A DNA stretch of 46,849 nt from Syntrophomonadaceae bacterium. Lineage in GTDB: Bacteria; Bacillota; Syntrophomonadia; Syntrophomonadales; DTU052. Below are positions 1 through 8,031 of the stretch, piece after piece (the first letter of the stretch is position 1; each line of letters begins with the position of its first letter). A program made the position numbers and the translations under genes. The stretch is taken from assembly GCA_012728655.1 (NCBI GenBank), contig JAAYEQ010000022.1, forward strand, positions 1 to 46,849, given 5' to 3'. The notes beneath the pieces are model-generated. The model was given only the letters and a program-made list of their open reading frames with translations. It made no database searches and was not told the DNA's origin.

Positions 1-32
1 AATATCGATACCAATTGTTGAATCTTAAACAC
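1..32 (-). CDS. possible 5' end of a gene leaving the left edge
   Basis: On the minus strand a GTG codon at 32-30 opens ten sense codons (MFKIQQLVSI) up to the window edge. An AAAGGAGG Shine-Dalgarno (SD) match lies at 43-50, ten bases upstream. The stretch is too short to identify, and the call rests only on the ribosome binding site and the open frame. Confidence 0.22.
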   Translation of the reverse strand, partial: MFKIQQLVSI

Positions 33-95
33 GAGACCTCATCCTCCTTTGCGCGGGAGTTGGACGTTCTTCGGAACATCCTCGTTGAGGTCTCA
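32..95. other. compact three-way-junction-like hairpin
   Basis: An outer 9-bp stem (GAGACCTCA 33-41 with TGAGGTCTC 86-94) encloses two smaller hairpins. One pairs CTCC with GGAG around 46-60. The other is a GGACGTTC/GAACATCC stem capped by TTCG, a classic UUCG tetraloop when read on the plus strand. If the minus strand is transcribed, the inner stem would cover the AGGAGG of the possible left-edge gene. No known RNA family was recognised. Confidence 0.35.
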
Positions 96-204
96 TTTCT
101 CTTCTTGACCCCTTTTTACCTACTTAAACTTTACAGTGCCTCGAACAGCGGCAGAAGCCCGGAAAATACTACAGTTAGCTCGCATTTCCAATAAGTGTTT
201 ATGC

Positions 205-233
205 TTGTGAAAACAATTACTAAGTTGTATAAT
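205..233 (+). promoter_or_regulatory. sigma-A type promoter for the hydrogenase maturation operon
   Basis: TTGTGA (205-210) and a perfect TATAAT (228-233) are separated by 17 bases. Transcription should start near 240 and read into the structured leader ahead of the TM1266-like gene. Confidence 0.6.
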
Positions 234-239
234 TAAATC

Positions 240-424
240 AGCAGTGAAGGAGTGCAGGTATCAACAATTGTTAAACCTGTACCGGTAAGCTGTCGGAGTT
301 TCAACAATCGAATACTTGAAATATGCCTGAGGGAAGGATGTTTCTGACCCAGGGGCTGTCGACAGATTGCCTGAGAACAAGGTTTGCCTGAGTTTGAGGG
401 GAGGTGGAAGTGATGCTGCATGTC
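240..424 (+). ncRNA. structured leader / candidate attenuator or small RNA
   Basis: About 185 bases lie between the promoter and an intrinsic terminator, with no convincing ORF. By eye there is a CAGGT/ACCTG hairpin (254-280), a TTTCAA/TTGAAA hairpin (about 299-320), and three copies of GCCTGAG followed a few bases later by AGG (325-337, 369-382, 386-399). GGTAAGCT at 284-291 can pair over 8 bp with AGCTTATC at 426-433, the left arm of the terminator, so an antiterminator conformation is possible. I did not recognise a known riboswitch class. An independent small RNA such as 6S RNA is an alternative. Confidence 0.45.
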
Positions 425-467
425 AAGCTTATCCTGGGAAACCTACGCAGGATAGGCTTTTATTTTT
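425..467 (+). terminator. intrinsic terminator abutting the hyd operon RBS
   Basis: A 12-bp stem (AAGCTTATCCTG 425-436 with CAGGATAGGCTT 448-459, one G-U pair) is followed by TTTTATTTTT. The U tract ends next to the GGAGGTG ribosome binding site at 470-476, so termination here decides whether the operon is transcribed. Confidence 0.8.
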
Positions 468-482
468 ATGGAGGTGTCGGAA

Positions 483-746
483 ATGCCAAGTCGTTTGGGA
501 GTAATAGGCATAGTGGTGGAAGATATGGAGGTCGTTCCTCGGGTTAATCAGATACTGTCCCATCACTCCCAGATAATTGTAGGAAGGATGGGAATACCAT
601 ATCGCCAGCGCGGAGTCTCAGTGATCGCATTGATTATCGACGGGGACACTGATGAGATCGGATCACTTACCGGCAAGCTCGGTTCTTTAAAAGGGGTCAG
701 CGTCAAGAGCGCTTTGACGACCAGACAATACCCGGACGGAGGTTAG
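483..746 (+). CDS. TM1266-family iron-only hydrogenase system regulator
   Basis: This 87-residue protein with a ferredoxin-like (ACT/NikR C-domain type) fold pattern matches the TM1266 family, which is repeatedly found beside HydE/F/G and presumed to be regulatory. It opens SRLGVIGIVVED, has the central RMGIPYRQRGV segment, and ends in a GSLKGVSVKSALT stretch. There is no DNA-binding helix-turn-helix. I chose the ATG at 483 because GGAGGTG ends seven bases upstream; the earlier ATG at 468 overlaps that site. Its stop lies four bases before hydE, so it is the first gene of the maturation operon. The ligand or target is unknown. Confidence 0.85.
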   Translation: MPSRLGVIGIVVEDMEVVPRVNQILSHHSQIIVGRMGIPYRQRGVSVIALIIDGDTDEIGSLTGKLGSLKGVSVKSALTTRQYPDGG

Positions 747-749
747 AGT

Positions 750-1841
750 TTGCGTTATTACCAATTACTGCAAAACCCGGACCAGGATGTGGTCCAACAG
801 CAATTGAACACCCTTTTGGCGGACGACCGCCCGGAGGTCCTGGAGGAACTAAGGCGGGAAGCCGACCAGGTGCGCTGGCGGTGGGTGGGGGATAAGGTTC
901 ATGTCCGCGGCATAATAGAATTCTCCAATTATTGCATACGCAGCTGCCATTACTGCGGTCTGAACCGCACCAATACCCGGATACAGCGTTACCGCATCCC
1001 TCTCGATGAGATTGTTGAGGTCGCACGGGAGGCGGTGGCTATGGGTTTAAAAACCATAGTCCTGCAATCGGGGGATGATTTTTACTACACCCGGGAAATG
1101 ATAGCCGATATTGTTCGCGAGATAAAAGCCACCGGTGCAGCCGTCACCCTTTCCGTGGGTGAAAGGCCGGCAGAAGATTACCGGGCCTGGCGCGAAGCCG
1201 GTGCCGATCGTTACCTTTTAAAGTTTGAAACTTCGGATCCCGGGCTGTATAAACGCCTCCACCCCGGCACCAGTCTTGATATCCGGCTGAGGTGCCTGCG
1301 CGATCTACGTGAACTTGGATACCAGGTGGGTTCGGGATTTATGATCGGACTGCCCGGACAGACCACCGAAATCCTGGCGCGGGACCTGATGCTTATGAGA
1401 ACCCTGCATTTGGAGATGGCCGGAATCGGACCGTTTATCCCCCATCCGGCTACCCCTCTAAGCCAGGCTCCCGCAGGTGATGTAACCTTAAGCCTGAAGG
1501 CCCTGGCACTAAGCCGACTGCTGTTGCCATGGGCACACCTCCCGGCCACTACCGCCCTGTCCAGTCTGGATACAGACGGGCGACGACTGGGACTTACCGG
1601 TGGTGCCAATGTAGTGATGCCGAATATAACGCCCCCGGAGTATCGTCGCCTTTATGAGATCTACCCTCATAAGGCCGAGGTGAAAGACAGCCCCCAGGAA
1701 CTGTACCGGGCCACCTTGAAGCTGATCCGCGAACTGGGACGGGAAGTGGCAGATGACCCGGGACACGCTCTGTCAGCAGAAAAAATCTCATCAATATATA
1801 AGGAGGAATTCGTTTATGACTGCAACCAACTTTATCAATGA
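750..1841 (+). CDS. hydE: [FeFe]-hydrogenase maturase HydE (radical SAM)
   Basis: This 363-residue radical SAM enzyme helps assemble the di-iron subcluster of the [FeFe]-hydrogenase H-cluster, together with HydG and HydF. The CX3CX2C motif CIRSCHYC sits near residue 64, after an N-terminal helical region. It is followed by the TIM-barrel strands, and LSVGERP and GSGFMIGLPGQT are typical of HydE. Length is normal for the family. The start is a TTG at 750 with GGAGG at 738-742, inside the end of the preceding gene. The 3' end overlaps hydG by 26 bases, implying translational coupling. Confidence 0.93.
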   Translation: MRYYQLLQNPDQDVVQQQLNTLLADDRPEVLEELRREADQVRWRWVGDKVHVRGIIEFSNYCIRSCHYCGLNRTNTRIQRYRIPLDEIVEVAREAVAMGLKTIVLQSGDDFYYTREMIADIVREIKATGAAVTLSVGERPAEDYRAWREAGADRYLLKFETSDPGLYKRLHPGTSLDIRLRCLRDLRELGYQVGSGFMIGLPGQTTEILARDLMLMRTLHLEMAGIGPFIPHPATPLSQAPAGDVTLSLKALALSRLLLPWAHLPATTALSSLDTDGRRLGLTGGANVVMPNITPPEYRRLYEIYPHKAEVKDSPQELYRATLKLIRELGREVADDPGHALSAEKISSIYKEEFVYDCNQLYQ

Positions 1842-3222
1842 ACAGGAGATATGGGCACTGCTTGATGCCAATCGCAATCTGCCCCGTGAGCAGATTGAAG
1901 CCATCATAGATAAGGCCGCTCAGGCCAAGGGTTTGGAACCCTGGGAAGTGGCGGCCCTGATCCAGGTAGAAGACCCGGAGCTTTTACAAAAGATGTTTGC
2001 CGTCGCCAAGCAGGTGAAAGAAAAGATATACGGCCGGCGCATGGTTTTCTTTGCCCCGCTCTACATCAGCAATTACTGTGTTAACGACTGCGTTTACTGC
2101 GGTTATCACCGCTCCAATACCGATATGGTCCGCCGCAAGCTGACGATGGAGGAGATAGCCTGTGAAGTCAAGGCGTTGGAGGAAATGGGCCACAAGCGCA
2201 TTGCGCTGGAGACCGGTGAGGACCCGAAAAACAACCCCATTGAATACATCGTGGAAGCAATGAAAACCATCTACAGCGTTCGGGAAAAACACGGCAATAT
2301 CCGGCGAATCAACGTGAATATAGCAGCCACCACCGTTGACAATTACCGCAAGCTTAAAGAAGCCGGCATCGGTACTTATGTGCTGTTTCAGGAAACCTAC
2401 CATAAAGAAACCTATGAGAAGATGCACCCCTCGGGTCCCAAGTCCGATTACCTGTGGCACCTGACGGCCATGGACCGGGCCATGGAAGCCGGCATTGACG
2501 ACGTCGGTCTGGGGGTCTTGTTTGGGCTTTTCGACTACCGCTTCGAGGTGCTGGGACTCTTGATGCACAGCCGCCATCTGGAGGAAAAATTCGGAGTCGG
2601 CTGCCATACAATCTCCGTCCCCAGGCTGCGCCCGGCGGAAGGGGTGGACCTCAGCAACTTCCCGTATCTGGTTAACGATGATGACTTCAAGAAGGTCATT
2701 GCGGTTATCCGGCTGGCGGTGCCTTATACCGGGATTATTATGTCCACCCGGGAAAGGGCCGGTTATCGAGATGAACTGTTTGAACTGGGCGTCAGCCAGA
2801 TCAGCGCCGGTTCCTGCACGGGTGTAGGCGGTTATTGCAAGGATAAGGATGAGGAAACTGAGGAAAAACCCAATACCGCCCAATTCCAGGTAGAGGATGA
2901 GCGCACGCCCGAGGAGCTGATCCACAGCCTGTGCCTCAGCGGCTACATTCCCAGTTACTGCACCGCCTGCTATCGCAGCGGTCGTACCGGCGACCGATTT
3001 ATGGCCCTGGCCAAGAGCGGTCAGATCGGCAATGTCTGTCAGCCCAATGCCATCCTCACTTTTAAGGAATACCTGGAGGACTACGCCGGACCGGAAAACA
3101 AGGCCCTGGGAGAAAAGGTGATCGAAGAACACCTGCAGGAGATCGCCAACGATAAGATCCGGGCCAAGACCAGGGAGTACTTGAAGCTGATTGAACAAGG
3201 GCAGCGCGACTTGTATTTCTAG
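1816..3222 (+). CDS. hydG: [FeFe]-hydrogenase maturase HydG (tyrosine lyase)
   Basis: This 468-residue radical SAM enzyme cleaves tyrosine to give the CO and CN ligands of the H-cluster. YCVNDCVYC carries the CX3CX2C SAM-cluster motif. The C-terminal CX2CX22C motif (CTAC, then a cysteine exactly 22 residues on, in GNVC) binds the auxiliary cluster, so both Fe-S sites are intact. The start is the ATG at 1816, preceded by AGGAGG at 1801-1806; a longer in-frame reading from 1753 has no such site. It overlaps hydE and is followed 19 bases later by hydF. Confidence 0.95.
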   Translation: MTATNFINEQEIWALLDANRNLPREQIEAIIDKAAQAKGLEPWEVAALIQVEDPELLQKMFAVAKQVKEKIYGRRMVFFAPLYISNYCVNDCVYCGYHRSNTDMVRRKLTMEEIACEVKALEEMGHKRIALETGEDPKNNPIEYIVEAMKTIYSVREKHGNIRRINVNIAATTVDNYRKLKEAGIGTYVLFQETYHKETYEKMHPSGPKSDYLWHLTAMDRAMEAGIDDVGLGVLFGLFDYRFEVLGLLMHSRHLEEKFGVGCHTISVPRLRPAEGVDLSNFPYLVNDDDFKKVIAVIRLAVPYTGIIMSTRERAGYRDELFELGVSQISAGSCTGVGGYCKDKDEETEEKPNTAQFQVEDERTPEELIHSLCLSGYIPSYCTACYRSGRTGDRFMALAKSGQIGNVCQPNAILTFKEYLEDYAGPENKALGEKVIEEHLQEIANDKIRAKTREYLKLIEQGQRDLYF

Positions 3223-3241
3223 CGGAAAATGAGGTGAAAAC

Positions 3242-4456
3242 ATGCAGGACACTCCCCGGGCCAATCGCCTGCACATCGCAATTGTAGGCAGGCGCAATGC
3301 GGGAAAATCCAGTTTGATCAATGCCCTGACCAACCAGGATATCGCTCTGGTTTCCGAGGTTCCGGGAACCACTACCGACCCGGTTTTCAAGGCCATGGAG
3401 ATACTGCCCATCGGGCCCTGTATGATAATCGATACCGCCGGGCTGGATGATACCGGTGATTTGGGAGAGCTGCGCGTCAAAAAAACCCTGGAGGTTTTAA
3501 ACCAGGCGGACCTGGTGGTGCTCGTAATTGATCCTCTGCTGGGAATAACCGACTTCGACCTGGAGATAAAGAACGAAATTGAAGACCGCAACCTGCCCCT
3601 GGTCGGGGTTGTCAATAAAGCGGATCTGGTTGACATCGATCTTGGCGTCCTGGAAAAACAGTTGGGGCTTACCCTGATAAAAGTAAGCGCCGCTACCGGA
3701 GAAGGCATCGAAGAACTTAAAAAACGCATCATCCAGGAAGCCCCCTTTGATTTTGAAGAACCTCACATAGTGGGTGATCTGATTGAACCCGGTGACATCT
3801 GCGTCCTGGTAATCCCCATTGATTCGGCGGCCCCCAAGGGCCGAATTATTCTGCCGCAGGTGCAGACCATAAGAGACATCCTGGACCACGCGGCGGTGGC
3901 GGTTGCGGTTCAGCATACTGAGCTGCGGGAAACCTTGAATAAATTAACCGAAAAGCCGAAAATAGTAATAACCGATTCCCAGGCTTTTGCCCGGGTGGCT
4001 GCGGACACCCCGGATGATGTTTGGATGACCTCCTTTTCCATCCTTTACGCGCGGTATAAAGGAGATTTGGCGGAACTGGTTCGGGGAGCCAAAGCTATTA
4101 AATCTCTGCAGCCCGGCGACAAGGTGCTGATCGCGGAAGCCTGCACCCACCACCGCCAGCCCGATGATATCGGCACCAAACAAATTCCGCGCCGGCTCGA
4201 GCAGTTGGTGGGAGGGGAGCTGGACATCAGCTGGTCCAGCGGAATGGGCTATCCTGAAAACCTGGAGGAGTTTAAGCTCATCATCCACTGCGGTGCCTGT
4301 ATGATAAACCGCAAGCAGATGCTTAACCGCATCCGCAGGGCCCGGAATCGGGGGGTTCCCATTGTAAATTACGGGGTATTCCTGGCCTACGCCAACGGCA
4401 TCCTGGAGCGGGCCTTGAAACCTTTCCCGGAGGTTGATAGGATATTTCGGGAATAA
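3242..4456 (+). CDS. hydF: [FeFe]-hydrogenase maturation GTPase HydF
   Basis: This 404-residue scaffold and GTPase carries the H-cluster precursor and hands it to the hydrogenase. The N-terminal G domain shows the P-loop GRRNAGKSS, DTAGLDD and the NKAD specificity motif. After a dimerisation domain, the C-terminal cluster-binding domain has CTH (in EACTHH) and HCGAC, the HydF Fe-S ligand set. The ATG follows a GAGGTGAAAAC site. Hydrogenase structural genes are not in the window, so the maturases must act on enzymes encoded elsewhere. Confidence 0.95.
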   Translation: MQDTPRANRLHIAIVGRRNAGKSSLINALTNQDIALVSEVPGTTTDPVFKAMEILPIGPCMIIDTAGLDDTGDLGELRVKKTLEVLNQADLVVLVIDPLLGITDFDLEIKNEIEDRNLPLVGVVNKADLVDIDLGVLEKQLGLTLIKVSAATGEGIEELKKRIIQEAPFDFEEPHIVGDLIEPGDICVLVIPIDSAAPKGRIILPQVQTIRDILDHAAVAVAVQHTELRETLNKLTEKPKIVITDSQAFARVAADTPDDVWMTSFSILYARYKGDLAELVRGAKAIKSLQPGDKVLIAEACTHHRQPDDIGTKQIPRRLEQLVGGELDISWSSGMGYPENLEEFKLIIHCGACMINRKQMLNRIRRARNRGVPIVNYGVFLAYANGILERALKPFPEVDRIFRE

Positions 4457-4491
4457 CCCGGACTACATTCAGGCAATTGGGAGGTAGTGGC

Positions 4492-5040
4492 ATGTATTGG
4501 GAAAAACCAGGTCCTGAGAACACCGGAAATACAATTGACCTGGCCATAAAACGCGGCCGGGAACTGGGATTAAAGCATGTGGTCGTGGCTTCCTGTACGG
4601 GGGATACGGCTCTTAAAGTCGTCAACCAGGGCTTCGACGTTACCTGCGTAACCCATCACGTTGGGTTTGCCGGTCCCGGCGAGGATGAGATGCCGATGGA
4701 AACCAGGCAAGAACTGATCCGCCTTGGGGTTAAGGTCCTGACTTCCACCCATCTCCTGGCCGGAGTCGACCGGGCAGTACGCAATCATTTCGGAGGGGTT
4801 TACCCGGCAGAGATCATCGCCCAAACCCTGCGGATGTTCGGACAGGGGGTCAAGGTGGCCATCGAGATAGCAGTCATGGCCAAGGATGCAGGTATGATCC
4901 CCCACGACACCGAGGTAATTTCCATAGGGGGAACGGTGAGCGGTGCCGACTCCGCCATCGTCGTTCTTCCGGCTCACTCCAACCGTTTCTGGGATACCCA
5001 GATCAGGGAGATCATCTGCATGCCCCGGGCAAAGAAATAA
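4492..5040 (+). CDS. stand-alone pyruvate kinase alpha/beta (C-terminal) domain protein
   Basis: This 182-residue protein resembles only the C-terminal alpha/beta domain of pyruvate kinase. It has no catalytic barrel, so it cannot be a pyruvate kinase. Visible motifs are VVVASCTGDTALK near the N-terminus, VTHHVGF, and a late ISIGGTVSGADSA segment. The ATG at 4492 has TTGGGAGGTAG upstream. It is the last gene before the operon terminator and 35 bases after hydF, so it is probably co-transcribed with the maturases. Its function is unknown; small-molecule sensing is a guess from the fold. Confidence 0.8.
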   Translation: MYWEKPGPENTGNTIDLAIKRGRELGLKHVVVASCTGDTALKVVNQGFDVTCVTHHVGFAGPGEDEMPMETRQELIRLGVKVLTSTHLLAGVDRAVRNHFGGVYPAEIIAQTLRMFGQGVKVAIEIAVMAKDAGMIPHDTEVISIGGTVSGADSAIVVLPAHSNRFWDTQIREIICMPRAKK

Positions 5041-5102
5041 CCGGAGGCCTTTGTTCCTCGATACAAGGGAGCGCTTTGCAACAGCGATGACTGCGGATTG
5101 AC

Positions 5103-5127
5103 GGCCGGGTTTCTCCGGCCTGATTTT
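5103..5127 (+). terminator. terminator of the hydrogenase maturation operon
   Basis: A GGCCGG/CCGGCC stem with a GTTTCT loop is followed by TGATTTT, 60 bases after the stop of the pyruvate-kinase-domain gene. Confidence 0.6.
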
Positions 5128-5259
5128 CGTATCGGAAAGTAATGCTCTCACCTGCTGGCAGGCGGCTTCGAGGTTACATCACCCGGCATGGGCAAATCAA
5201 GGTACCCGGTTATACCTGTTTTCGAAGGAAATTGAGCCCGTCGCTAGCAAAAGGTAACA

Positions 5260-5317
5260 AACCTCCTTTCCTCATATTTCCCGGTTTATACGCGAAGAAT
5301 ATGAGGAAAAGGAGGTT
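5260..5317 (+). promoter_or_regulatory. long hairpin sequestering a ribosome binding site
   Basis: Left arm 5260-5278 and right arm 5298-5317 pair over 19 bp with a single bulged A, around a 19-base loop. The right arm contains AGGAGG (5310-5315), the Shine-Dalgarno of the 47-residue ORF starting at 5324. In RNA the site would be fully buried, so translation should need melting, processing or a trans-acting factor. Confidence 0.65.
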
Positions 5318-5323
5318 GTCATA

Positions 5324-5467
5324 ATGAGAATATTCGGCAGTGAACCGCGGAAGGGTTTCCACTTTGAAATGCTGGCCATCCCCTGGGCATTCTTGAACGG
5401 CCTGTTCCTGGGCGGTTGGATCCTGCGTAAGGGCCGTAAATTCTGGGAAGAGGGTCCCCGGGACTAA
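5324..5467 (+). CDS. 47-residue single-span membrane peptide, unknown
   Basis: Short ORF reading MRIFGSEPRKGFHFEM and then a hydrophobic stretch, AIPWAFLNGLFLGGWIL, ending in a basic and acidic tail (RKGRKFWEEGPRD). It looks like one transmembrane helix with a positively charged flank. AGGAGG lies eight bases before the ATG, within the hairpin described at 5260-5317. I do not recognise a family. It stands alone between the hyd operon terminator and a convergent flavin reductase cluster. Confidence 0.55.
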   Translation: MRIFGSEPRKGFHFEMLAIPWAFLNGLFLGGWILRKGRKFWEEGPRD

Positions 5468-5555
5468 TCTCCCATAACCCACCCCTAAGCGGACGGAACG
5501 GCATGGCCGGCGGTCTTAGTTATAACGTATCTTCATGCGGGGTCCGGTCGGGAAA

Positions 5556-5787
5556 CTAGGCCCCATGTCCCGCAGCCGGACTCCCGTTTTCCGGTTTAAT
5601 TCTATGCTCCGCCTGGCGCTCATTCTCTTCCAGGATTATCCTGACAGCCATCCGCGCCACCTCCCCCACAAGGGTCGAACACTTGTCGGGCATACCGGCC
5701 TTGATAGCAGCCTCCACATCTCCCGGGTCACACAGGTTAAAGAACCTTCCAAAGGCCTGTTTTTGGATTCAGAACCTCTTCCACCAT
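5556..5787 (-). pseudogene. frameshifted small gene downstream of the flavin reductase
   Basis: On the minus strand an ATG at 5787, with GAGGGGAGGAATTG just upstream, reads MVEEVLNPKTGLWKVL and stops. A neighbouring frame is open just after the first six codons and reads QAFGRFFNLCDPGDVEAAIK and onward through GEVARMAVRIILEENERQ to a TAG at 5556. Removing one A after the sixth codon joins the two frames into a protein of about 76 residues. The downstream frame has sensible composition and ends at a normal stop, so this is a real gene with an indel, or a sequencing error. It lies 90 bases downstream of the 662-residue oxidoreductase and on the same strand. The family is not recognised. Confidence 0.5.
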
Positions 5788-5877
5788 CAATTCCTCCCCT
5801 CACCTGTGTCACCGAGCTGTGGAAATCCCGCCTGCGTGCATCAAGGGGACCTTACCCATGATGCAGTATTGCGGTTG

Positions 5878-7866
5878 CTATATCGTGTTCCCCACCCGAA
5901 AACCTTCGTGTATGGCTTCCATGGCTTTGCGGGGCTCCCGGGCATCGCCGATCAGGTAAACTTCGGGGGCGGTCCCCTCCAATTGATAGAACAAATCGTT
6001 TTTCGATCTCGCTCCTACCGCCAGAACCACGGTGTCCGCCTTGATTTTTTCTGTGGTGTTATCCGTTTCAACCACCACTCCATCATCCTCAATGGCTGTT
6101 ACCCTGGCAGAGGTTCTGAGATCCACCCCGTACCGCAAGAGGTCGTGGTAGAGCACCCAGCGGGTGGAGCGACCCACATCCTGGGCTGCACGCGGCTGCT
6201 GTTCAATCAAGGTCACATGCTTTATCCCCCGGGTGCTCAACCGGTAAAGCCGCTCCGGATCCTCGACCCTGTGAACCATAAGAAATCTTAAGGTGTTTGC
6301 ATCAATGGTCCCGGCATGGGCCAGGAATAAAGCGGTTTCACAGCCTACCGCTCCCCCTCCGATAACCGCTATTTCATCTCCCAGGTCCAAATCGCCCTTC
6401 AACACCTCCCAAGCCTGGATCACGTGAGGCTTGTCGGCTCCCGGGATGGGCGGAACCACGGGAACGGCGCCGGTAGCGACTACGACCGCATCAGGGTTAA
6501 ATTCCTTTACCTTCTGCGCATCGGCTTTTTGATTCAGGGTTACGTCAACCCCTAAATCCTGCAGGCGGCCCACCAGGTAGTCTATCAGATACCGAAAATC
6601 GGATCTCCCCGGAGGAACGGCTGCCAGGTGCAACTGGCCTCCCAGGCGATCCGCCTTCTCCCACAGGGACACCTTATGTCCGCGCTCAGCCGCCACCCGG
6701 GCGGCTTCCATCCCGGCCGGACCTCCACCGATTACCAGGACCCGTTTCGGCGTTGCCGCCGGGACCGTCTCCATCTCGCATTCGTGACCGGCCCGGGCGT
6801 TAACCAGGCACTCCACAATCCCCATTCCGAAAGTATGGTCCATACAGCCCTGGTTGCAGGCAATACAGCGGCGAATCTCGCCAATCCTGCCTTCCCGCAC
6901 TTTTAGCGGCAGCTCGGGGTCCGCGATCAGCCCCCGGGCGATGGAGATCATGTCCGCCTGCCGGTTGAGGAGTACCCTCTCCGCCAACCTCACATCATTC
7001 AAGCGGTTGCTGGCCACCACCTTGACATTAACCGCTCTTTTGATAGCCTGAGCCAGGTAGACAAAGGCACCCTCGGGAACATTCATGGTTATCTGCGGCA
7101 CCCGGCTCTCATGCCAGCCGCCGGTAACATTGATCAGGTCCACCCCGGCCTTTTCCAGTTCACGGGCGAAGGCAATTATCTCTTCATGCGGCGTACCCCC
7201 GGGTACCAGTTCATGACCTGCCAGGCGAATGCCCACCGGGTAATCATCTCCTACCTGCCGCCTGACCTCCCGTACCACTTCCAAGCCAAACCGCATGCGG
7301 TTTTCCAGGCTTCCCCCAAACTCATCAGTGCGAAAATTGGTAAGCGGCGAAAGGAACTGGCTCACCAGGTAACCGGCGCTCCCAATGACTTCCACCAAGT
7401 CAAAGCCGGCTTCCCGGGCCCGCCTGGCCGCCTGTCCAAAACTGGTTATGACCTGGTACACCTCATCCGTTGACATCTCCCGGGGTACCTCCCGGGTGAG
7501 CGGAGAATAGACCGCCGAGGGAGCAATTGATTGTACTCCGGACAAGGATGAAAAGGAATATCGCCCCGCCTGGAACAACTGACACCCGATCTTGCTCCCA
7601 TACCGCTGTATCCGCGAAGTCAATACCCTGAGCTTGGGAATGTATTTATCATCGCTTATGGATATCATGCTGTTGTATCCATGACGGTCTATCCGGCAGC
7701 CCCCAACCATAATCAGCCCCGCACCGCCCTGAGCCCGTTCTTCGTAAAACCGGTAAATCCGTTCATTGACATAACCATCGTCCGCATATCCAAGGTGCAT
7801 GGCCGACATGACAATACGGTTCGGGATTTCCGTATTTCTGATGGTGATTGGCGTCAGAAGTTTCAC
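5878..7866 (-). CDS. Old-Yellow-Enzyme/2,4-dienoyl-CoA reductase-type FMN-FeS-FAD oxidoreductase
   Basis: This 662-residue protein has the domain order of FadH and trimethylamine dehydrogenase relatives. Residues 1 to about 330 form an FMN-binding TIM barrel with HLGY and HYGYNS-type active-site segments. A [4Fe-4S] motif follows near 337 (CIACNQGC, then a further Cys in ECLVN). Then come two dinucleotide-binding folds (VIGGGPAGMEAARVA and AVIGGGAVGCE). Members reduce activated C=C bonds of enoyl compounds with NAD(P)H. The GTG start at 7866 has GGAGGAG about ten bases upstream. The neighbouring acyl-CoA dehydrogenase suggests acyl-CoA metabolism, but the true substrate cannot be read from sequence. 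Confidence 0.85.
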   Translation of the reverse strand: MKLLTPITIRNTEIPNRIVMSAMHLGYADDGYVNERIYRFYEERAQGGAGLIMVGGCRIDRHGYNSMISISDDKYIPKLRVLTSRIQRYGSKIGCQLFQAGRYSFSSLSGVQSIAPSAVYSPLTREVPREMSTDEVYQVITSFGQAARRAREAGFDLVEVIGSAGYLVSQFLSPLTNFRTDEFGGSLENRMRFGLEVVREVRRQVGDDYPVGIRLAGHELVPGGTPHEEIIAFARELEKAGVDLINVTGGWHESRVPQITMNVPEGAFVYLAQAIKRAVNVKVVASNRLNDVRLAERVLLNRQADMISIARGLIADPELPLKVREGRIGEIRRCIACNQGCMDHTFGMGIVECLVNARAGHECEMETVPAATPKRVLVIGGGPAGMEAARVAAERGHKVSLWEKADRLGGQLHLAAVPPGRSDFRYLIDYLVGRLQDLGVDVTLNQKADAQKVKEFNPDAVVVATGAVPVVPPIPGADKPHVIQAWEVLKGDLDLGDEIAVIGGGAVGCETALFLAHAGTIDANTLRFLMVHRVEDPERLYRLSTRGIKHVTLIEQQPRAAQDVGRSTRWVLYHDLLRYGVDLRTSARVTAIEDDGVVVETDNTTEKIKADTVVLAVGARSKNDLFYQLEGTAPEVYLIGDAREPRKAMEAIHEGFRVGNTI

Positions 7867-7976
7867 CGGCTACACTCCTCCCCCACATGTTTTTTGGCCG
7901 TATATTCCTATTTTGAAATAATTCAACGCCGCCGATCTCCTTTCCTTCAATCCTGTGCACTAAATAGTCCGATCGC

Positions 7977-8011
7977 AAAAAACCAGGGAACCCGCAGGTC
8001 CCCTGGTTTTT
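7977..8011 (-). terminator. terminator after the acyl-CoA dehydrogenase
   Basis: AAAACCAGGG and CCCTGGTTTT form a stem with A and T runs on both sides. It can act in both directions and lies 21 bases downstream of the minus-strand acyl-CoA dehydrogenase stop, separating it from the flavin reductase. Confidence 0.75.
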
Positions 8012-8031
8012 ACTCGGTTATATTGTTTTGG

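Noticed and set aside
1984-3732. 582-codon open frame on the minus strand opposite hydG and hydF
   Set aside because: It mirrors two certain genes with intact motifs, and the translated protein is low-complexity in the way antisense frames of GC-rich genes are.
5142-5324. 60-codon plus-strand ORF before the 47-residue peptide
   Set aside because: It starts without an SD, runs through the inverted repeat and has non-gene-like composition.
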